Positions 34,242 through 44,884 of a stretch of 64,000 bases of DNA are shown here, piece after piece. The notes beneath the pieces were generated by a model that saw only the letters and a program-made list of their open reading frames with translations, searched no databases and was not told where the DNA came from. Both the position numbers and the translations under genes were made by a program. The stretch is from Nocardia goodfellowii. Its GTDB lineage: Bacteria > Actinomycetota > Actinomycetes > Mycobacteriales > Mycobacteriaceae. The stretch covers positions 6,944,001 to 7,008,000 of the forward strand of contig NZ_JAGGMR010000001.1 in NCBI RefSeq assembly GCF_017875645.1, in the 5' to 3' direction. Numbering within the stretch: the stretch's first letter is position 1; the number at the start of each line of letters is the position of its first letter.

Positions 34242-34913
34242 CTACGAGCGGGCGACATGCCGGGACAGCCGCGTCTCCAGACGAGTCTGTCCGAAGCCCA
34301 GGACCAGGCAGATCGCCCAGTAATAGACCGCGGCGACACCGTAGAGGGCGAAGAAGTCGAACGTGGGCGCGGCGGCTACCTGAGCGGTCCGCAACAATTC
34401 GGTGACCAGGATGGTGGACGCCAGCGAGGTGTCCTTGACCAACGAGATCAACGTGTTCGACAGCGGCGGCACCGCGATCCGCGACGCCTGCGGCAGGATG
34501 ATCAACCGCATCTCCTGCGCGTAGGACATGCCCAGCGCCTCGGCCGCCTCCCACTGGCCGTCCGCCACCGACAGGATCGCCGCGCGCACCACCTCGGCGG
34601 CGTAACCGCCGACATTGAGGCTGAACGCCACGATCGCGGCCGGAATCGGATCCATCGTGATCCCGAACTGCGGCAGACCGTAGAAGATGATGAACAGCTG
34701 CACCAGCAGCGGCGTACCCCGGATGATCGAGATGTAGAACCGGGCGGCCGCCGACAGCGGCCACACCGGTGACATCCGGGCCAGCGCCACGAACAGCGCG
34801 ATGGCCAGACCGATGAGGAAACTGACCGCGGTGAGCGGCAGGGTCATCTGCACTGTGGCCTTCAGCATCGGCCACAGGTTCTGCCAGATCAGCTCCTTCG
34901 TATTCGCATCCAC
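34242..34913 (-). CDS. Polar amino-acid ABC transporter permease
   Basis: A 223-aa integral membrane protein of the HisMQ type: five hydrophobic segments, the family N-terminal pattern (LKATVQMTLPLTAVSFLIGLA as two parts), RGTPLLVQLFIIFYGLPQFG, and the EAA loop EAAEALGMSYAQEMRLIILPQA. It transports amino acids, perhaps cystine, across the membrane with the lipoprotein encoded upstream. No ATPase gene lies next to it (pyk follows), so the energising subunit must come from elsewhere. Confidence 0.85.
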   Translation of the reverse strand: MDANTKELIWQNLWPMLKATVQMTLPLTAVSFLIGLAIALFVALARMSPVWPLSAAARFYISIIRGTPLLVQLFIIFYGLPQFGITMDPIPAAIVAFSLNVGGYAAEVVRAAILSVADGQWEAAEALGMSYAQEMRLIILPQASRIAVPPLSNTLISLVKDTSLASTILVTELLRTAQVAAAPTFDFFALYGVAAVYYWAICLVLGFGQTRLETRLSRHVARS

Positions 34914-34919
34914 CAGCGG

Positions 34920-35672
34920 TTACTTGCTGACGTCGGTGCCGAAGTACTTTTCGGAGATCTTCGCCAGCGTGCCGTCGGCGCGAAGGTCGTTGAGCGCCTT
35001 GTCGACATCGGCGATCAGCGCGTCATCCTTGCGGGCGGCGAACGCCTGCTGGCTGGTCTGGCCGGTCTTACCCGCGATCTTCACCCCGGTGTCGCCGGTC
35101 TTCTTGGTGTACTCGGCGACGGCGAGGGTGTCGTTCAGGGTCGCGTCCACACGGCTGTTCTTGAGCAGCTGGATGGCCTGCACGAAACCTTCCACCGCTT
35201 CGACTTTCGCGCCCGCCTGGGTGGCGACCTTGCCCCAGTTGGAGGTGGCGGACTGGGCGCAGGTCTTACCGTTCAGGTCGGCCAGGGTGCTGATGCTGGT
35301 GTCGCCGGCCTTGGTGACGATCACGCCCTCGGAGGTCGTGTACGGCTGCGACAGCGCGTATTTGTTCTTGCGCTCGTCGTTGATGGTGACCTGGTTGGCC
35401 ACCAGGTCGAAACGCTTGGACTCCAGCCCGGCGAAGATCGCGTCCCACGGGGTCTGCACGAATTCCACCTTGCGGCCGAGCTTCTGGCCGACGGCTTCGA
35501 TGATCTCGACGTCGTAACCGGTGAGTTTGAGACCGGGCCCCTGGAAGCTGAACGGGGCGTAGGTGCCCTCGGTACCGACCTTCAACACAGACGAGTCGTC
35601 GCTGCCGCAGGCGGACAGCCCGGTGGCGGCGACGACGGCGAGCATGGCGGCGGCGAATAGCTTGCGGCGCAT
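34920..35672 (-). CDS. Amino-acid ABC transporter substrate-binding lipoprotein
   Basis: A 250-aa protein with a lipoprotein signal peptide; lipobox LSAC, acylated Cys22. The mature part is a family 3 solute-binding protein (LKVGTEGTYAPFSF, GYDVEIIEAVGQKLG, FDLVANQVTIN), resembling TcyA/FliY cystine or polar amino-acid binders. It lies 6 bases upstream of the permease gene and is co-transcribed with it. Confidence 0.85.
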   Translation of the reverse strand: MRRKLFAAAMLAVVAATGLSACGSDDSSVLKVGTEGTYAPFSFQGPGLKLTGYDVEIIEAVGQKLGRKVEFVQTPWDAIFAGLESKRFDLVANQVTINDERKNKYALSQPYTTSEGVIVTKAGDTSISTLADLNGKTCAQSATSNWGKVATQAGAKVEAVEGFVQAIQLLKNSRVDATLNDTLAVAEYTKKTGDTGVKIAGKTGQTSQQAFAARKDDALIADVDKALNDLRADGTLAKISEKYFGTDVSK

Positions 35673-35773
35673 CGGATCCTCATCTCCTCAACCCAAAATC
35701 CGACCCAACCTACGCTGGGACGACTGGGTTGCACAGTATCGCGATCTTGGCGCGCGAAACACTCGACACGAAA

Positions 35774-35804
35774 AACACCCCGCTTCGCGTCGCAGCGGGG
35801 TGTT
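35774..35804. terminator. Strong hairpin terminator
   Basis: AACACCCCGCT pairs exactly with AGCGGGGTGTT across a 9-base loop. On the minus strand the stem is followed by TTTTCGTG, on the plus strand by CGTTCG. It ends the TM2-domain gene (stop at 35818) and insulates the transporter genes. Confidence 0.75.
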
Positions 35805-35817
35805 CGTTCGAGCCGGA

Positions 35818-36324
35818 CTAGCCTTCGCGCAGCGGACGCCCGTCCGAGTCGGGCACCTTGCCCGTGAGCATCTGGATGCCGTCGATCAGCGGCCAGATGA
35901 AGCCGAAACCACAGGTGAGCCAGACGACCGCGATCTGCGCGATCGCGATGTTGGTGTAGCCGGTGTAGAAACGACCGGCGCCGAACGAGCCGAGCAGGAT
36001 CTGCAGCAGACCCGCGACCAGCTTCTGCTTGTCGGAGTAGGGCATGCCGTACATATCGCGACCGTAGGGCGCTTCCGGATCCATACCCGGCATGCCGCCG
36101 TACGGGCCCGCCGGCGGGTAACCGCCCGGCTGACCGAACTGGGGCTGGCCGTACTGCGGCTGACCGTACTGGGCTTGCTGGGCGTAGGGATCCGACGGCT
36201 GACCGTACTGTGGCTGCTGCGCATAGGGATCCGAGGGCTGCTTGCTCAGATCAGGACCCGTACCGGGCGGACCGTACTGCGGCTGCCCGCCGTATCCAGG
36301 ATTGTTCTGGTAAGGGTCGGTCAC
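35818..36324 (-). CDS. TM2-domain membrane protein
   Basis: A 168-aa protein. The first 95 residues are a Tyr/Gln/Pro/Gly-rich low-complexity tail with repeats such as QPQYGQPQ and SDPYAQQ. The C-terminal TM2 domain has SDKQKLVAGLLQILLGSFGA, GRFYTGYTNIAIAQIAVVW and WPLIDGIQML, two helices with the family's Gly and Asp turns. The function of TM2 proteins is not well defined. It occupies the place of the Rv1615/Rv1616-type membrane genes between pyk and lgt. Confidence 0.85.
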   Translation of the reverse strand: MTDPYQNNPGYGGQPQYGPPGTGPDLSKQPSDPYAQQPQYGQPSDPYAQQAQYGQPQYGQPQFGQPGGYPPAGPYGGMPGMDPEAPYGRDMYGMPYSDKQKLVAGLLQILLGSFGAGRFYTGYTNIAIAQIAVVWLTCGFGFIWPLIDGIQMLTGKVPDSDGRPLREG

Positions 36325-36416
36325 TAAATGTCCTCCTCATTCGTGCGCGGGTACCCCTTGCCGGCCCCCGGCTTTCTCGATCAGCCGAACGGGGCCGGAC
36401 AAGCTACCCGCGACGA

Positions 36417-37610
36417 TCAGGTGACATTCTTGCCCGAATCACCCGATTCTGTCGCGCCGGTTCCCGACGACTCGGCCTCCGGCGTGGTGTCGCCGGTCTC
36501 CGGATCCTTATCGCCGGTCGCCTCGGATTCGTTTACGCCGGCGGCGTCGGATTCCTTCGCGGCGGTGGCCTCGGCGTCTTTGCCGGGCGCGGCGGGCTCC
36601 ACCGGTTCGGTGTCGGACTTCTTCTCGAGGACAACGCCGGGCTCGGCATCCGCGGCCTCCGAGCGCGCACCCACCCTGCGCAATTCGGCGAGTTGCCACG
36701 GCCACGGCCGTTCCATCGCGCCCGGCTGCAATTGCGCCGGAGTTTCCCGGCCGCGGGTGGCGAACACGAAATAGGCGATGGCCGCGAGGAACACCAGCGC
36801 GGCGGTGAAGGAGTTGATACGGATACCCGCGATATGGGTGGCCTCGTCATCGCGCAGCAGTTCCACCACGAACCGGCCCACGCAGTAGCCCGCGACGTAG
36901 AGCGCGAACAACCGGCCGTGCCCGATGCGGTAACGCTTGTCGATCTGCACCAGCAGGAACACGACCAGCAGACTCCACAGCATCTCGTACAGGAACGTCG
37001 GCTGCACGACCTTCAGCACGACCCCGCTGGAGACACCGTTCATCGGATCCGGGTCGCCGTTCGCGTCGAAGCGCGGATAGATCTCCAGGCCCCACGGCAG
37101 CGTCGTCTCGCGACCATAGAGTTCCTGGTTGAAGTAGTTGCCGAGCCGGCCGATGGCCTGCGCCAGCAGGATCGGCGGCGCGACGGCATCACCCAAGGCG
37201 GGCAACGGGATTCGGTACACCCGGCAGCCGATCCAGGCACCGACGCCGCCGAGGAACACCGCACCCCAGATACCCAGGCCGCCCTGCCAGATGTAGAGCG
37301 CCTCCACGGGATTCTTGCCCGCGCCGAAATACTTCTGCCAGTCGGTGGCCACGTGATAGAGGCGACCGCCGATCAAGCCGAACGGCACCGCGAACATCGC
37401 GACATCCAGGATGGCGCCCTGCTGGCCGCCGCGGGCCTGCCAGCGCTTGTCGCCCCACCAGATGGCGACGATGATGCCGATGATGATGCACAGCGCGTAG
37501 GCGCGCAGCGGCAGCGGTCCGAGTTGCCACACCCCTTGCGGGGGACTCGGGATGTAGGCCAGCACGCTGGTTCCGGACGCCGCGGTGTCTGCCAAGACTT
37601 GTACGGTCAC
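36417..37610 (-). CDS. lgt: Prolipoprotein diacylglyceryl transferase
   Basis: A 397-aa membrane protein with the Lgt signature GRLGNYFNQELYGRET and the GGRLYHVATDW segment with conserved His. It transfers diacylglycerol from phosphatidylglycerol to the lipobox cysteine of lipoproteins, such as the one encoded at 34920-35672. About 105 residues beyond the last helix form an acidic, Ala/Glu/Asp-rich tail, typical of actinobacterial Lgt proteins. The gene follows trpA after 53 bases on the same strand. Confidence 0.95.
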   Translation of the reverse strand: MTVQVLADTAASGTSVLAYIPSPPQGVWQLGPLPLRAYALCIIIGIIVAIWWGDKRWQARGGQQGAILDVAMFAVPFGLIGGRLYHVATDWQKYFGAGKNPVEALYIWQGGLGIWGAVFLGGVGAWIGCRVYRIPLPALGDAVAPPILLAQAIGRLGNYFNQELYGRETTLPWGLEIYPRFDANGDPDPMNGVSSGVVLKVVQPTFLYEMLWSLLVVFLLVQIDKRYRIGHGRLFALYVAGYCVGRFVVELLRDDEATHIAGIRINSFTAALVFLAAIAYFVFATRGRETPAQLQPGAMERPWPWQLAELRRVGARSEAADAEPGVVLEKKSDTEPVEPAAPGKDAEATAAKESDAAGVNESEATGDKDPETGDTTPEAESSGTGATESGDSGKNVT

Positions 37611-37662
37611 GCAGGCAACCGTACTGGGTCCCGGCGTCCGCCGGGACGACGGGCGGTCGCGG

Positions 37663-38463
37663 TCAGGACGAAACGGTGGCCGAGCGCACGCCTTCGGCGA
37701 GTTCGGCGGTCAAGGCGCGCACCGCGTCCAAGCTTTCGCCCGCCGCGCTGACCAGTGCCGAACCGACGATGACGCCGTCCGCGTAAGCGGCGATCTCGGC
37801 CGCCTGCGCGCCGGAGCGCACCCCGAGACCGACGCCGATCGGGATATCGGAGTGGCTGCGCACGCGTGCGCACAGGGCGGGAGCCATCGACGACACCGCG
37901 TCCCGAGCGCCGGTGACGCCCATGGTGGAGGCCGCGTAGATGAAGCCGCGCGAAGCTTCCAGCGTCTTGACCAATCGCTCCTCGGTGGAGGAGGGCGCGA
38001 CCAGGAAGATGCGATCGAGATCGTGAGCCGCCGAGGCGACGAACCAGTCGTCGGCTTCCTCGGGGATGAGGTTCGGGGTGATGATGCCCGCGCCGCCCGC
38101 GCCGGCGAGATCACGCGCGAAACGATCGACGCCGTACTTCAGCACCGGGTTCCAATAGCTCATTACGACCGCCTGGCCGCCGGCCTCGGCAATCGCCTCG
38201 ACGACGGTGAAGACGTCCTTGACCCGCACTCCCCCGCGCAGCGCCTGCTCGGCGGCTTGCTGGATGGTGGGGCCGTCCATCACCGGATCGGAGTACGCGA
38301 CGCCGACTTCGATGATGTCGCAACCGGATTCGACCATCGCCTTGCACGCCGCGATGGAGCCGTCGAGATCCGGGTAGCCCGCCGGCAGGTAGCCGATGAG
38401 CGCGGCCCGGTTCTCCGAGCGCGCCGCCGCGAAGGTATTCGCGAGGCGGGACTGCTGACTCAC
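37663..38463 (-). CDS. trpA: Tryptophan synthase alpha chain
   Basis: A 266-aa protein from a GTG start that overlaps the trpB stop (GTGA); a longer frame extends upstream into trpB but is not needed. Motifs: [31 protein letters not shown] with catalytic Glu and Asp, and [11 protein letters not shown]. It cleaves indole-3-glycerol phosphate to indole, passed to the beta subunit. Confidence 0.95.
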   Translation of the reverse strand: MSQQSRLANTFAAARSENRAALIGYLPAGYPDLDGSIAACKAMVESGCDIIEVGVAYSDPVMDGPTIQQAAEQALRGGVRVKDVFTVVEAIAEAGGQAVVMSYWNPVLKYGVDRFARDLAGAGGAGIITPNLIPEEADDWFVASAAHDLDRIFLVAPSSTEERLVKTLEASRGFIYAASTMGVTGARDAVSSMAPALCARVRSHSDIPIGVGLGVRSGAQAAEIAAYADGVIVGSALVSAAGESLDAVRALTAELAEGVRSATVSS

Positions 38464-39719
38464 TTCTGCTCCTCGGCGTTCTCGTCGATCAGGCCGAACC
38501 ACTTGGCCGCGGTGTCCATGTCCTTGTCGCCGCGACCGGACAGGTTCACCAGGATGATCGCGCCCTCACCGAGTTCCTTGCCCAGCTGCAGCGCACCCGC
38601 CACCGCGTGCGCGGATTCGATCGCCGGGATGATGCCTTCCGCGCGGGACAGCAGCAGCAGCGCGTCCATCGCCTCGGTGTCGGTGATCGGCCGGTACTCG
38701 GCGCGGCCGACATCCTTGAGGTAAGCGTGTTCGGGGCCGACGCCCGGGTAGTCCAGACCGGCCGAGATCGAATGCGACTCGATGGTCTGGCCGTCCTCGT
38801 CCTGCAGCAGGTAGGAGTACGCGCCCTGGAAAGCGCCGGGCGTGCCGCCGGTGAAAGTGGCCGCGTGCCGCCCGGTTTCGACGCCGTCACCGGCCGCCTC
38901 GAAACCGATCAGGCGCACGTCCTTGTCGTCCAGGAACGGGTGGAAGATGCCGATCGCGTTGGATCCGCCGCCGACGCAGGCGACGACCGCGTCGGGCAGC
39001 CGCCCGGTCTGGGTCTGGACCTGGGCGCGCGCCTCCATGCCGACGATGCGCTGGAAATCGCGCACCATCATCGGGAACGGATGCGGGCCCGCGGCCGTGC
39101 CGAAGCAGTAGTAGGTGTCGTCGGCGTGCGTTACCCAGTCGCGCAGCGCCTCGTTGATCGCGTCCTTGAGGGTCCGCGAACCGGTCTCGACCGAGACCAC
39201 CTCGGCGCCGAGCAGCCGCATCCGCGCCACGTTCAGCGCCTGGCGAGCGGTGTCCACGGCGCCCATGTAGACGACGCACTCGAGCCCGAGCAGCGCGCAC
39301 GCCGTCGCGGTGGCGACACCGTGCTGGCCCGCGCCGGTTTCGGCGATGACCCGGGTCTTGCCCATCCGCTTGGCCAGCAGCGCCTGACCCAGCACATTGT
39401 TGATCTTGTGCGAACCGGTGTGGTTCAGGTCTTCCCGCTTGAGCAGGATGCGCGCCCCACCGGCATGCTCGGCCAGCCTGGTGCATTCGAACACCGGCGA
39501 CGGCCGCCCGGTGTAATCGCGCTGCAGCCGATCCAGCTCGTCCAGGAAGTTCGGATCCAGCCGGCACTTCTCGTATTCGGCGGTGACCTCTTCGATCACG
39601 GCCATCAGCGCCTCGGGCACATGCCGGCCGCCGTAGGCGCCCCAGTGGCCGCCCTGATCGGGTTCGTGCGTGCTCTTGTCGTGGACGCCGTCGCTCGCCT
39701 TGGGAAGAACGCTCATCAC
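38460..39719 (-). CDS. trpB: Tryptophan synthase beta chain
   Basis: A 419-aa PLP enzyme. The PLP lysine lies in [11 protein letters not shown], the phosphate loop is [12 protein letters not shown], and [14 protein letters not shown] is the beta signature. It condenses indole and serine to tryptophan. Its start overlaps the trpC stop, and it may begin at the first or second of two Met codons. Confidence 0.97.
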   Translation of the reverse strand: MMSVLPKASDGVHDKSTHEPDQGGHWGAYGGRHVPEALMAVIEEVTAEYEKCRLDPNFLDELDRLQRDYTGRPSPVFECTRLAEHAGGARILLKREDLNHTGSHKINNVLGQALLAKRMGKTRVIAETGAGQHGVATATACALLGLECVVYMGAVDTARQALNVARMRLLGAEVVSVETGSRTLKDAINEALRDWVTHADDTYYCFGTAAGPHPFPMMVRDFQRIVGMEARAQVQTQTGRLPDAVVACVGGGSNAIGIFHPFLDDKDVRLIGFEAAGDGVETGRHAATFTGGTPGAFQGAYSYLLQDEDGQTIESHSISAGLDYPGVGPEHAYLKDVGRAEYRPITDTEAMDALLLLSRAEGIIPAIESAHAVAGALQLGKELGEGAIILVNLSGRGDKDMDTAAKWFGLIDENAEEQK

Positions 39720-40534
39720 CGGCCCCGCCGCGCCGGCTTCGGGCAGGAGGGGTGCGTACCGGCGGTGACCAGCTGCAGGACCGCGGCCCGCGGATCACCG
39801 CTGGTCACCAGGCCCTCGCCGACCAGGACGGCATCGGCGCCGGCGCCGGCGTAGGCGAGCAGGTCGGCGGTGCCGCGGATGCCGGATTCGGCGATGCGGA
39901 TGACCTCGGTGGGTAGGCCCGGTGCGATCCGCGCGAATACATCGCGGTCCACCTCGAGGGTCTTCAGGTTGCGGGCGTTCACGCCGATCACCGAGGCGCC
40001 GGCTTCCAGCGCGCGGTCGGCCTCTTCTTCGGTGTGCACCTCGACCAGCGCGGTCATGCCCAGCGATTCGGTGCGATCGATCAGCGCGGACAGGGTGTCC
40101 TGCTCCAGCGCCGCCACGATCAGCAGGATGACGTCGGCGCCATGGGCGCGCGCCTCGTGAATCTGGTACGGACCGACCACGAAATCCTTGCGCAGAATCG
40201 GGATCGACACGCTGGCGCGGACCGCGTCCAGGTCGTCGAGCGAACCGCCGAAACGACGGGACTCGGTGAGCACGGAGATGATCCGGGCGCCACCGTCCTC
40301 GTAGGCCTTGGCCAGACTCGCCGGGTCCGGGATGTCGGCGAGCGCGCCCTTCGACGGCGAAGCCCGCTTGACCTCCGCGATCACGCCGATGCCGTCTTCG
40401 AGGAGCGCCGCGCGCGCGTCGAGCGGGGCGGGGGCTTTGGTCGCGGCGGCTTTGATGGCCTGGAAATCCAGGAGGGCTTCCCGAGCGGCCACATCCGCGC
40501 GGACCCCGTCGAGAATCGAGTCGAGTACCGTCAT
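39716..40534 (-). CDS. trpC: Indole-3-glycerol phosphate synthase
   Basis: A 272-aa TIM-barrel enzyme with [36 protein letters not shown] and [15 protein letters not shown]. It closes carboxyphenylaminodeoxyribulose phosphate to indole-3-glycerol phosphate. No trpF occurs in the window; actinobacteria use the bifunctional HisA (PriA) for that step. The 183 bases upstream hold a small spacer before the membrane gene. Confidence 0.95.
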   Translation of the reverse strand: MTVLDSILDGVRADVAAREALLDFQAIKAAATKAPAPLDARAALLEDGIGVIAEVKRASPSKGALADIPDPASLAKAYEDGGARIISVLTESRRFGGSLDDLDAVRASVSIPILRKDFVVGPYQIHEARAHGADVILLIVAALEQDTLSALIDRTESLGMTALVEVHTEEEADRALEAGASVIGVNARNLKTLEVDRDVFARIAPGLPTEVIRIAESGIRGTADLLAYAGAGADAVLVGEGLVTSGDPRAAVLQLVTAGTHPSCPKPARRGR

Positions 40535-40717
40535 CTGGCTCGAATCCTTTCTGGGGAGACGGACTTGCTGCCTGAGAATCCCCCCAGGCGCTGTCTCACC
40601 GATGCTGACAAAGAATAAATGGCGGGCAGTTTCCCGGTCGCGCCGGGGTTGGGCTGGCGGCGGGCGGGCCGCTCGCGAATTCGAGGCAACCGGGCACGAA
40701 AAGTGGTAGCGATCACG

Positions 40718-41467
40718 TCAGCCGGCCTGACCGCCGGGCGAATCACTGCGTTGCGCACCGGGTTTCGCAGCCTCGGACCGACCGTCACCCGGCTGCGGCC
40801 CCTGATCGGATCGCTGCGCGTCCTCCGTGGGGTCGGTACCCGCGTCGAGCGCGTCCCACAGCACCCGCTCGGAGAGCTGCCCGTCCGGTTCGTCCGCCGT
40901 GCGCCGGTTTTCGACCTGCTCGGTGGCCGCCGCGCGGCGTGTCACCGGATTGTCGTATTTGCCGGACAGTTGAGCGCTGTCGCGCGGCATGCGCGCCAGC
41001 AGGACACCGGCCGCGAATGCCGCCAGCGCCGCGACGAACGACAGCGCCGGGCCCAGCGGCGAGGTAGCCCCGTCGACGTACACCGCGCGTGCGGGCAGCT
41101 CCGCCAGCGCCATCGACCGCTCTGCGAGCGAACCGGATCCGGTGAAGAGCGCGAACGCGGGCACAGCGGTCACCGCGGCCACCAACGCGACCAGGATGCC
41201 GATCAACCGGCGCGGCCAGCCCCGGGTAGCGAGCACGGCGGCGACGGCGGCCAGCAGAACCAGCGCCAGCGGGGTGAGCGCGCCGAACCAGACACCGCCG
41301 TTGAGGTGGACGGTGCGCTGCTCGGTGAGGCCGTCCTCGGCCGTCACCGTCACCCAGGTCATCCGGGAGGCGCCCCACATCAGTGCGGCCGCCAGGGCCA
41401 TCAGGACGATCGGGACGCGCACGCCGGTATCGCGGGGTGCGGCGGGTAGCTCGGATTCAGCGGTCAT
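40718..41467 (-). CDS. Trp-operon-associated membrane protein
   Basis: A 249-aa protein with four hydrophobic segments (IVLMALAAALMWGASRMTWV, FGALTPLALVLLAAVAAVLA, LIGILVALVAAVTAVPAFAL, FVAALAAFAAGVLLA) and a hydrophilic C-terminus. It matches the conserved Trp-associated membrane protein family found between trpE and trpC in Mycobacteriales (the Rv1610 position). Its function is unknown; transport or regulation of aromatic compounds has been supposed only from context. It begins 6 bases after trpE. Confidence 0.85.
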   Translation of the reverse strand: MTAESELPAAPRDTGVRVPIVLMALAAALMWGASRMTWVTVTAEDGLTEQRTVHLNGGVWFGALTPLALVLLAAVAAVLATRGWPRRLIGILVALVAAVTAVPAFALFTGSGSLAERSMALAELPARAVYVDGATSPLGPALSFVAALAAFAAGVLLARMPRDSAQLSGKYDNPVTRRAAATEQVENRRTADEPDGQLSERVLWDALDAGTDPTEDAQRSDQGPQPGDGRSEAAKPGAQRSDSPGGQAG

Positions 41468-41473
41468 CGCGGA

Positions 41474-43024
41474 TCAGCCGTTCCCGCTTCGGATGTCGGC
41501 CCCGTAGGCCCGCACCGTCCCGGCCGCGGCGATGGCCTTGAGGACCGCCATCGCCTTGTTACGGGATTCCACGTCCTCGTAATCCGGATCCGAGTCGGCG
41601 ACCACGCCCGCACCGGCTTGCACGTAAGCGGTGCCGTCCTTGATCAGGGCCGTGCGAATGGCGATCGCGGTGTCGGCATCGCCGGCGAAGTCGAGGTAGC
41701 CGACGACGCCGCCGTAGATGCCGCGCCGGGTCGGCTCCAATTCCTCGATGAGTTCCATGGCCCGCACCTTCGGCGCACCGGAGAGCGTGCCCGCCGGGAA
41801 ACAGGCGCGCACCGCGTCCAGCGCGATCTTGCCGGGCGCGAGCCGGCCGGAGACCGTGGACACCAGATGCATGACGTGGCTGTACCGCTCGATGTGCCGG
41901 TACTCGGTGACGCGCACCGTGCCCGGCTGGCACACCCGGCCCAGGTCGTTGCGGCCCAGGTCGACGAGCATCAGGTGCTCGGCGTTCTCCTTCTCGTCGG
42001 CGAGCAGACCCTTCTCCAGCAGCAGGTCGTCTTCTTCGGTGACGCCGCGCCAGCGGGTGCCCGCGATCGGATGCGTCGTCGCCACCCCCTCTTTCACGGT
42101 GACCAGCGCTTCCGGGCTGGAACCGACAATGGAGAAGGCCGTGCCACCGTCGCCGTCGGGTACGTGGATCAAGTACATGTACGGGCTCGGGTTCGAGGCG
42201 CGCAGCATCCGGTACAGGTCCAGCGGTGAACCGTCGTAGTCCATTTCGAAGCGCTGCGAAAGCACCACCTGGAACGCCTCGCCCGCTTCGATCTCCTTCA
42301 CCAGGCGGCGGACGCCCGCGCCGAATTCGTCGGAGGTGCGGCGGCGGCGATACTGCGGTTCGGGCTGATCGAACACCGAGACCGTGGACGCGGCGGGCGC
42401 GGCGAGTGCTTCGGTCATCCGGTCCAGCCGGGCGACCGCGTCGTCGTAGGCCTCGTCGACACCCTCGGTGGTGCCGTTCCAGTTGACGGCGTTGGCGATC
42501 AGCGTGATCGCGCCCTCGTGGTGATCGAAGGCGGCGAGATCAGTGGCCAGCAGCAGCACCATCTCGGGCAGCTGCAGATCGTCGAGTGCCAGGTTCGGCA
42601 GGCGTTCCATCCGGCGCACCGCGTCGTAGCCGAGGTAGCCGACCATGCCGCCGGTCAGCGGCGGCAAGCCCGGTAGGCGTTCGGTCTGGAGCAACCGCAG
42701 CGTCTCGTGCAGCGCGGCCAGCGGATCGCCGCCGGAGGGCGCGTCGGCCGGAATGTTGCCCAGCCAGGCGGCTTCACCGTCGACCACGGTCAGCGCGGAC
42801 GGGCTGCCCGCACCGATGAACGACCAGCGAGACCAGGAACGACCGTTCTCGGCGGACTCGAACAGGAAGGTCCCGGCCCGGTCACCGGCCAGCTTGCGAT
42901 AGGCCGAGAGCGGAGTCTCGGAGTCCGCCAGCACCTTTCGGATCACCGGGACCACCCGGTGCTCCGCGGCCAGCAGATGGAACTGTGCGCGGGTCGTGGT
43001 GGTGGGAGCGGACGCGGCAGGCAT
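41474..43024 (-). CDS. trpE: Anthranilate synthase component I
   Basis: A 516-aa chorismate-binding enzyme with [30 protein letters not shown] and IAGTRWRG. It converts chorismate plus ammonia (from a glutamine amidotransferase subunit) to anthranilate and is the first gene of the trp operon. The Ser of the tryptophan feedback site region (LFESAENG) is present near residue 53. No Trp-rich leader peptide was recognised upstream in 43025-43240. Confidence 0.95.
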   Translation of the reverse strand: MPAASAPTTTTRAQFHLLAAEHRVVPVIRKVLADSETPLSAYRKLAGDRAGTFLFESAENGRSWSRWSFIGAGSPSALTVVDGEAAWLGNIPADAPSGGDPLAALHETLRLLQTERLPGLPPLTGGMVGYLGYDAVRRMERLPNLALDDLQLPEMVLLLATDLAAFDHHEGAITLIANAVNWNGTTEGVDEAYDDAVARLDRMTEALAAPAASTVSVFDQPEPQYRRRRTSDEFGAGVRRLVKEIEAGEAFQVVLSQRFEMDYDGSPLDLYRMLRASNPSPYMYLIHVPDGDGGTAFSIVGSSPEALVTVKEGVATTHPIAGTRWRGVTEEDDLLLEKGLLADEKENAEHLMLVDLGRNDLGRVCQPGTVRVTEYRHIERYSHVMHLVSTVSGRLAPGKIALDAVRACFPAGTLSGAPKVRAMELIEELEPTRRGIYGGVVGYLDFAGDADTAIAIRTALIKDGTAYVQAGAGVVADSDPDYEDVESRNKAMAVLKAIAAAGTVRAYGADIRSGNG

Positions 43025-43240
43025 TGCACCATCATCCCAAGTGCGGCTGCCCGCTCTGCGCTCGGGCCGGTCGGCGCTCGCGTCCCGCTCCCGGCAAACC
43101 GCACGAGGCGGTCAGGTCCAACCGACCGGTTTTCATGCCCTGAACGGGCATGTGGCAGCCGTCACTACACTCGCTGCGTTCCACTTCAGCTAGCTGGATC
43201 CCCCAGTCACGCGGTATCGAAATTCGAGAGGAGACAATTG

Positions 43241-43549
43241 ATGTACCCCTCGCAACAGGCGGGGCCGGAGGGCCGGCACGCCGCGCCGGGCTCGATGCCC
43301 GGCCAACCCCCGCGGATGGTCGGACTGAACGGCATGGGCGGCCCCCAGGTCGCCAGTCCCTACAACGCGCTCGCTTCTTTCGTCACCTATGTGAAAGCCC
43401 TCGAGTCGCTGGACCGCAACCATTTCCCGGACGAGTACGCCGATCACAGCGACCGCATCCGGGAACTCAAGCCCTTCCTGCGCGCCCACGGCATCCTCGA
43501 TGTCATGGAGATCAAGAACCCCGAGGTCGCCGCGCTCGTCGGAGCCTGA
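43241..43549 (+). CDS. Small actinobacterial protein of unknown function
   Basis: A 102-aa protein (MYPSQQAGPEGRHAAP) with GAGAGGAGA before the ATG. A Gly/Pro-rich N-terminus leads to a helical C-terminus (PYNALASFVTYVKALESLDR, HSDRIRELKPFLRAHGILD). No motif identifies a function. It diverges from trpE. Confidence 0.6.
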   Translation: MYPSQQAGPEGRHAAPGSMPGQPPRMVGLNGMGGPQVASPYNALASFVTYVKALESLDRNHFPDEYADHSDRIRELKPFLRAHGILDVMEIKNPEVAALVGA

Positions 43550-43645
43550 GCCCGCATCGCCCGCATCCCCGTCGTCCTGGCCGCTCCTCCCTCGTCACGG
43601 CCGTGGCCGCCGGGGATGCGTATCTCCCCGGTACTGTCCGTTTTC

Positions 43646-44104
43646 ATGAAGCCAGGCCAGCTCGCCCCGCGGTTCGAACTCCCCGATCAAACCGGCACCA
43701 CCCGTTCCCTCGACGATCTGCTCGCCGGCGGGCCCGTGGTGCTGTTCTTCTATCCCGGCGCGAATACCCCGGTGTGCACCAAGGAAGCGTGCCACTTCCG
43801 GGATCTCGCCACCGAGTTCAAGGCGCTCGACGCCACGTGCGTCGGTATCAGCACCGATCGCGTGGACGTCCAGGCCGGATTCGCCGAGCGCCAGGGGCTG
43901 GGCTATCCGCTGCTGTCGGATGTCGACGGCGTGGTCGCGGAACAGTTCGGGGTCAAGCGCGGCCTGCTGGGCAGATTCGCTCCGGTCAAGCGACAGACCT
44001 TCGTCATCGGCACCGACCGCACCATCCGCACGGTGATCACCGGTGAGCTGCGCGCCGACGTGCACGCGGACGAAGCGCTGAAGTACCTGAGAGACAACTC
44101 CTAG
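43646..44104 (+). CDS. bcp: Peroxiredoxin, BCP/PrxQ type
   Basis: A 152-aa protein from MKPGQLAPRF. The peroxidatic motif is ANTPVCTKEACHFRD, with a second Cys five residues after the first as in PrxQ. It reduces peroxides with thioredoxin-type donors. A bcpB gene occupies the same place between hisI and trpE in M. tuberculosis. Confidence 0.9.
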   Translation: MKPGQLAPRFELPDQTGTTRSLDDLLAGGPVVLFFYPGANTPVCTKEACHFRDLATEFKALDATCVGISTDRVDVQAGFAERQGLGYPLLSDVDGVVAEQFGVKRGLLGRFAPVKRQTFVIGTDRTIRTVITGELRADVHADEALKYLRDNS

Positions 44105-44179
44105 CAATCCTCTCTTTTTTGCACGAAACGCCGAGCGCCCTGCCAATGTTCAAGCTGGTCACAGACCTACGCTGCATCC

Positions 44180-44764
44180 ATGACTATGCGCGAGGGGCAG
44201 CCGACCGACACGCAATCCCATACGTCCAACTGGCGCTCGCGACTTTTCGGCTCACTAGCCTTGGTCGCGGTGCTGGTCGTGACATACCTGATCCTCAAGG
44301 CGTTCATTCCACGCTGGTGGGCGCAACGCCTGGCAGAGTCGATCCACGGCAGTTTCTCCAAGGGCATCTGGTGGGGTCTGCTGCTCGGCGGTCTGTGCAC
44401 CCTCGTTCCACTGCTCCTGCTGCTGTTCGCGGCGAACATGTGGCGGCGGCGGGGCGGCAAGTTCATCGCCGGTGCCGCGGCGGTGCTCGGGATCATCGTG
44501 GCCCTGCCGAACCTCATGACGCTGGCCATCGTGCGCGGCGGCAGCAATGCCGCACACGCCGGTGAACGCATCCTCGACGTGGACGCGCCCGCGTTCCGCG
44601 GCGCCACCCTCGTCGGCGTTCTGCTCGCCATCGCCCTGTTCGTGCTGATCGCGATTTTCGATGTCCGGCGTGGGTGGCGGCGACGCCGGGCCGCCGAGAT
44701 GCCCCCCGCCGATACCACCTATGTAGATCCGGACACGACGACGACACGCCACGAAGGGCTGTGA
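44180..44764 (+). CDS. Membrane protein, unknown
   Basis: A 194-aa protein with four hydrophobic helices (SLALVAVLVVTYLILKAFI, LLLGGLCTLVPLLLLLFAA, IAGAAAVLGIIVALPNLMTL, LVGVLLAIALFVLIAIF) and a basic loop. It starts at ATG 44180 and lies 75 bases after bcp. Such proteins of unknown function are common in Nocardia. Confidence 0.7.
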   Translation: MTMREGQPTDTQSHTSNWRSRLFGSLALVAVLVVTYLILKAFIPRWWAQRLAESIHGSFSKGIWWGLLLGGLCTLVPLLLLLFAANMWRRRGGKFIAGAAAVLGIIVALPNLMTLAIVRGGSNAAHAGERILDVDAPAFRGATLVGVLLAIALFVLIAIFDVRRGWRRRRAAEMPPADTTYVDPDTTTTRHEGL

Positions 44765-44884
44765 AAGCTCTCACCGTCCGGAGCAACTCTGTGCCCATCG
44801 AGCGAAATCGTGGCAAACTCGATGGCGCGGGTGACTGTGAACATCTGACGGACCCACGTCACTTCGCTCGAGAGAAGGCGCACA

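Noticed and set aside
43025..43240. Possible trp attenuator leader
   Set aside because: No short frame with several Trp codons and no terminator/antiterminator pair was found.
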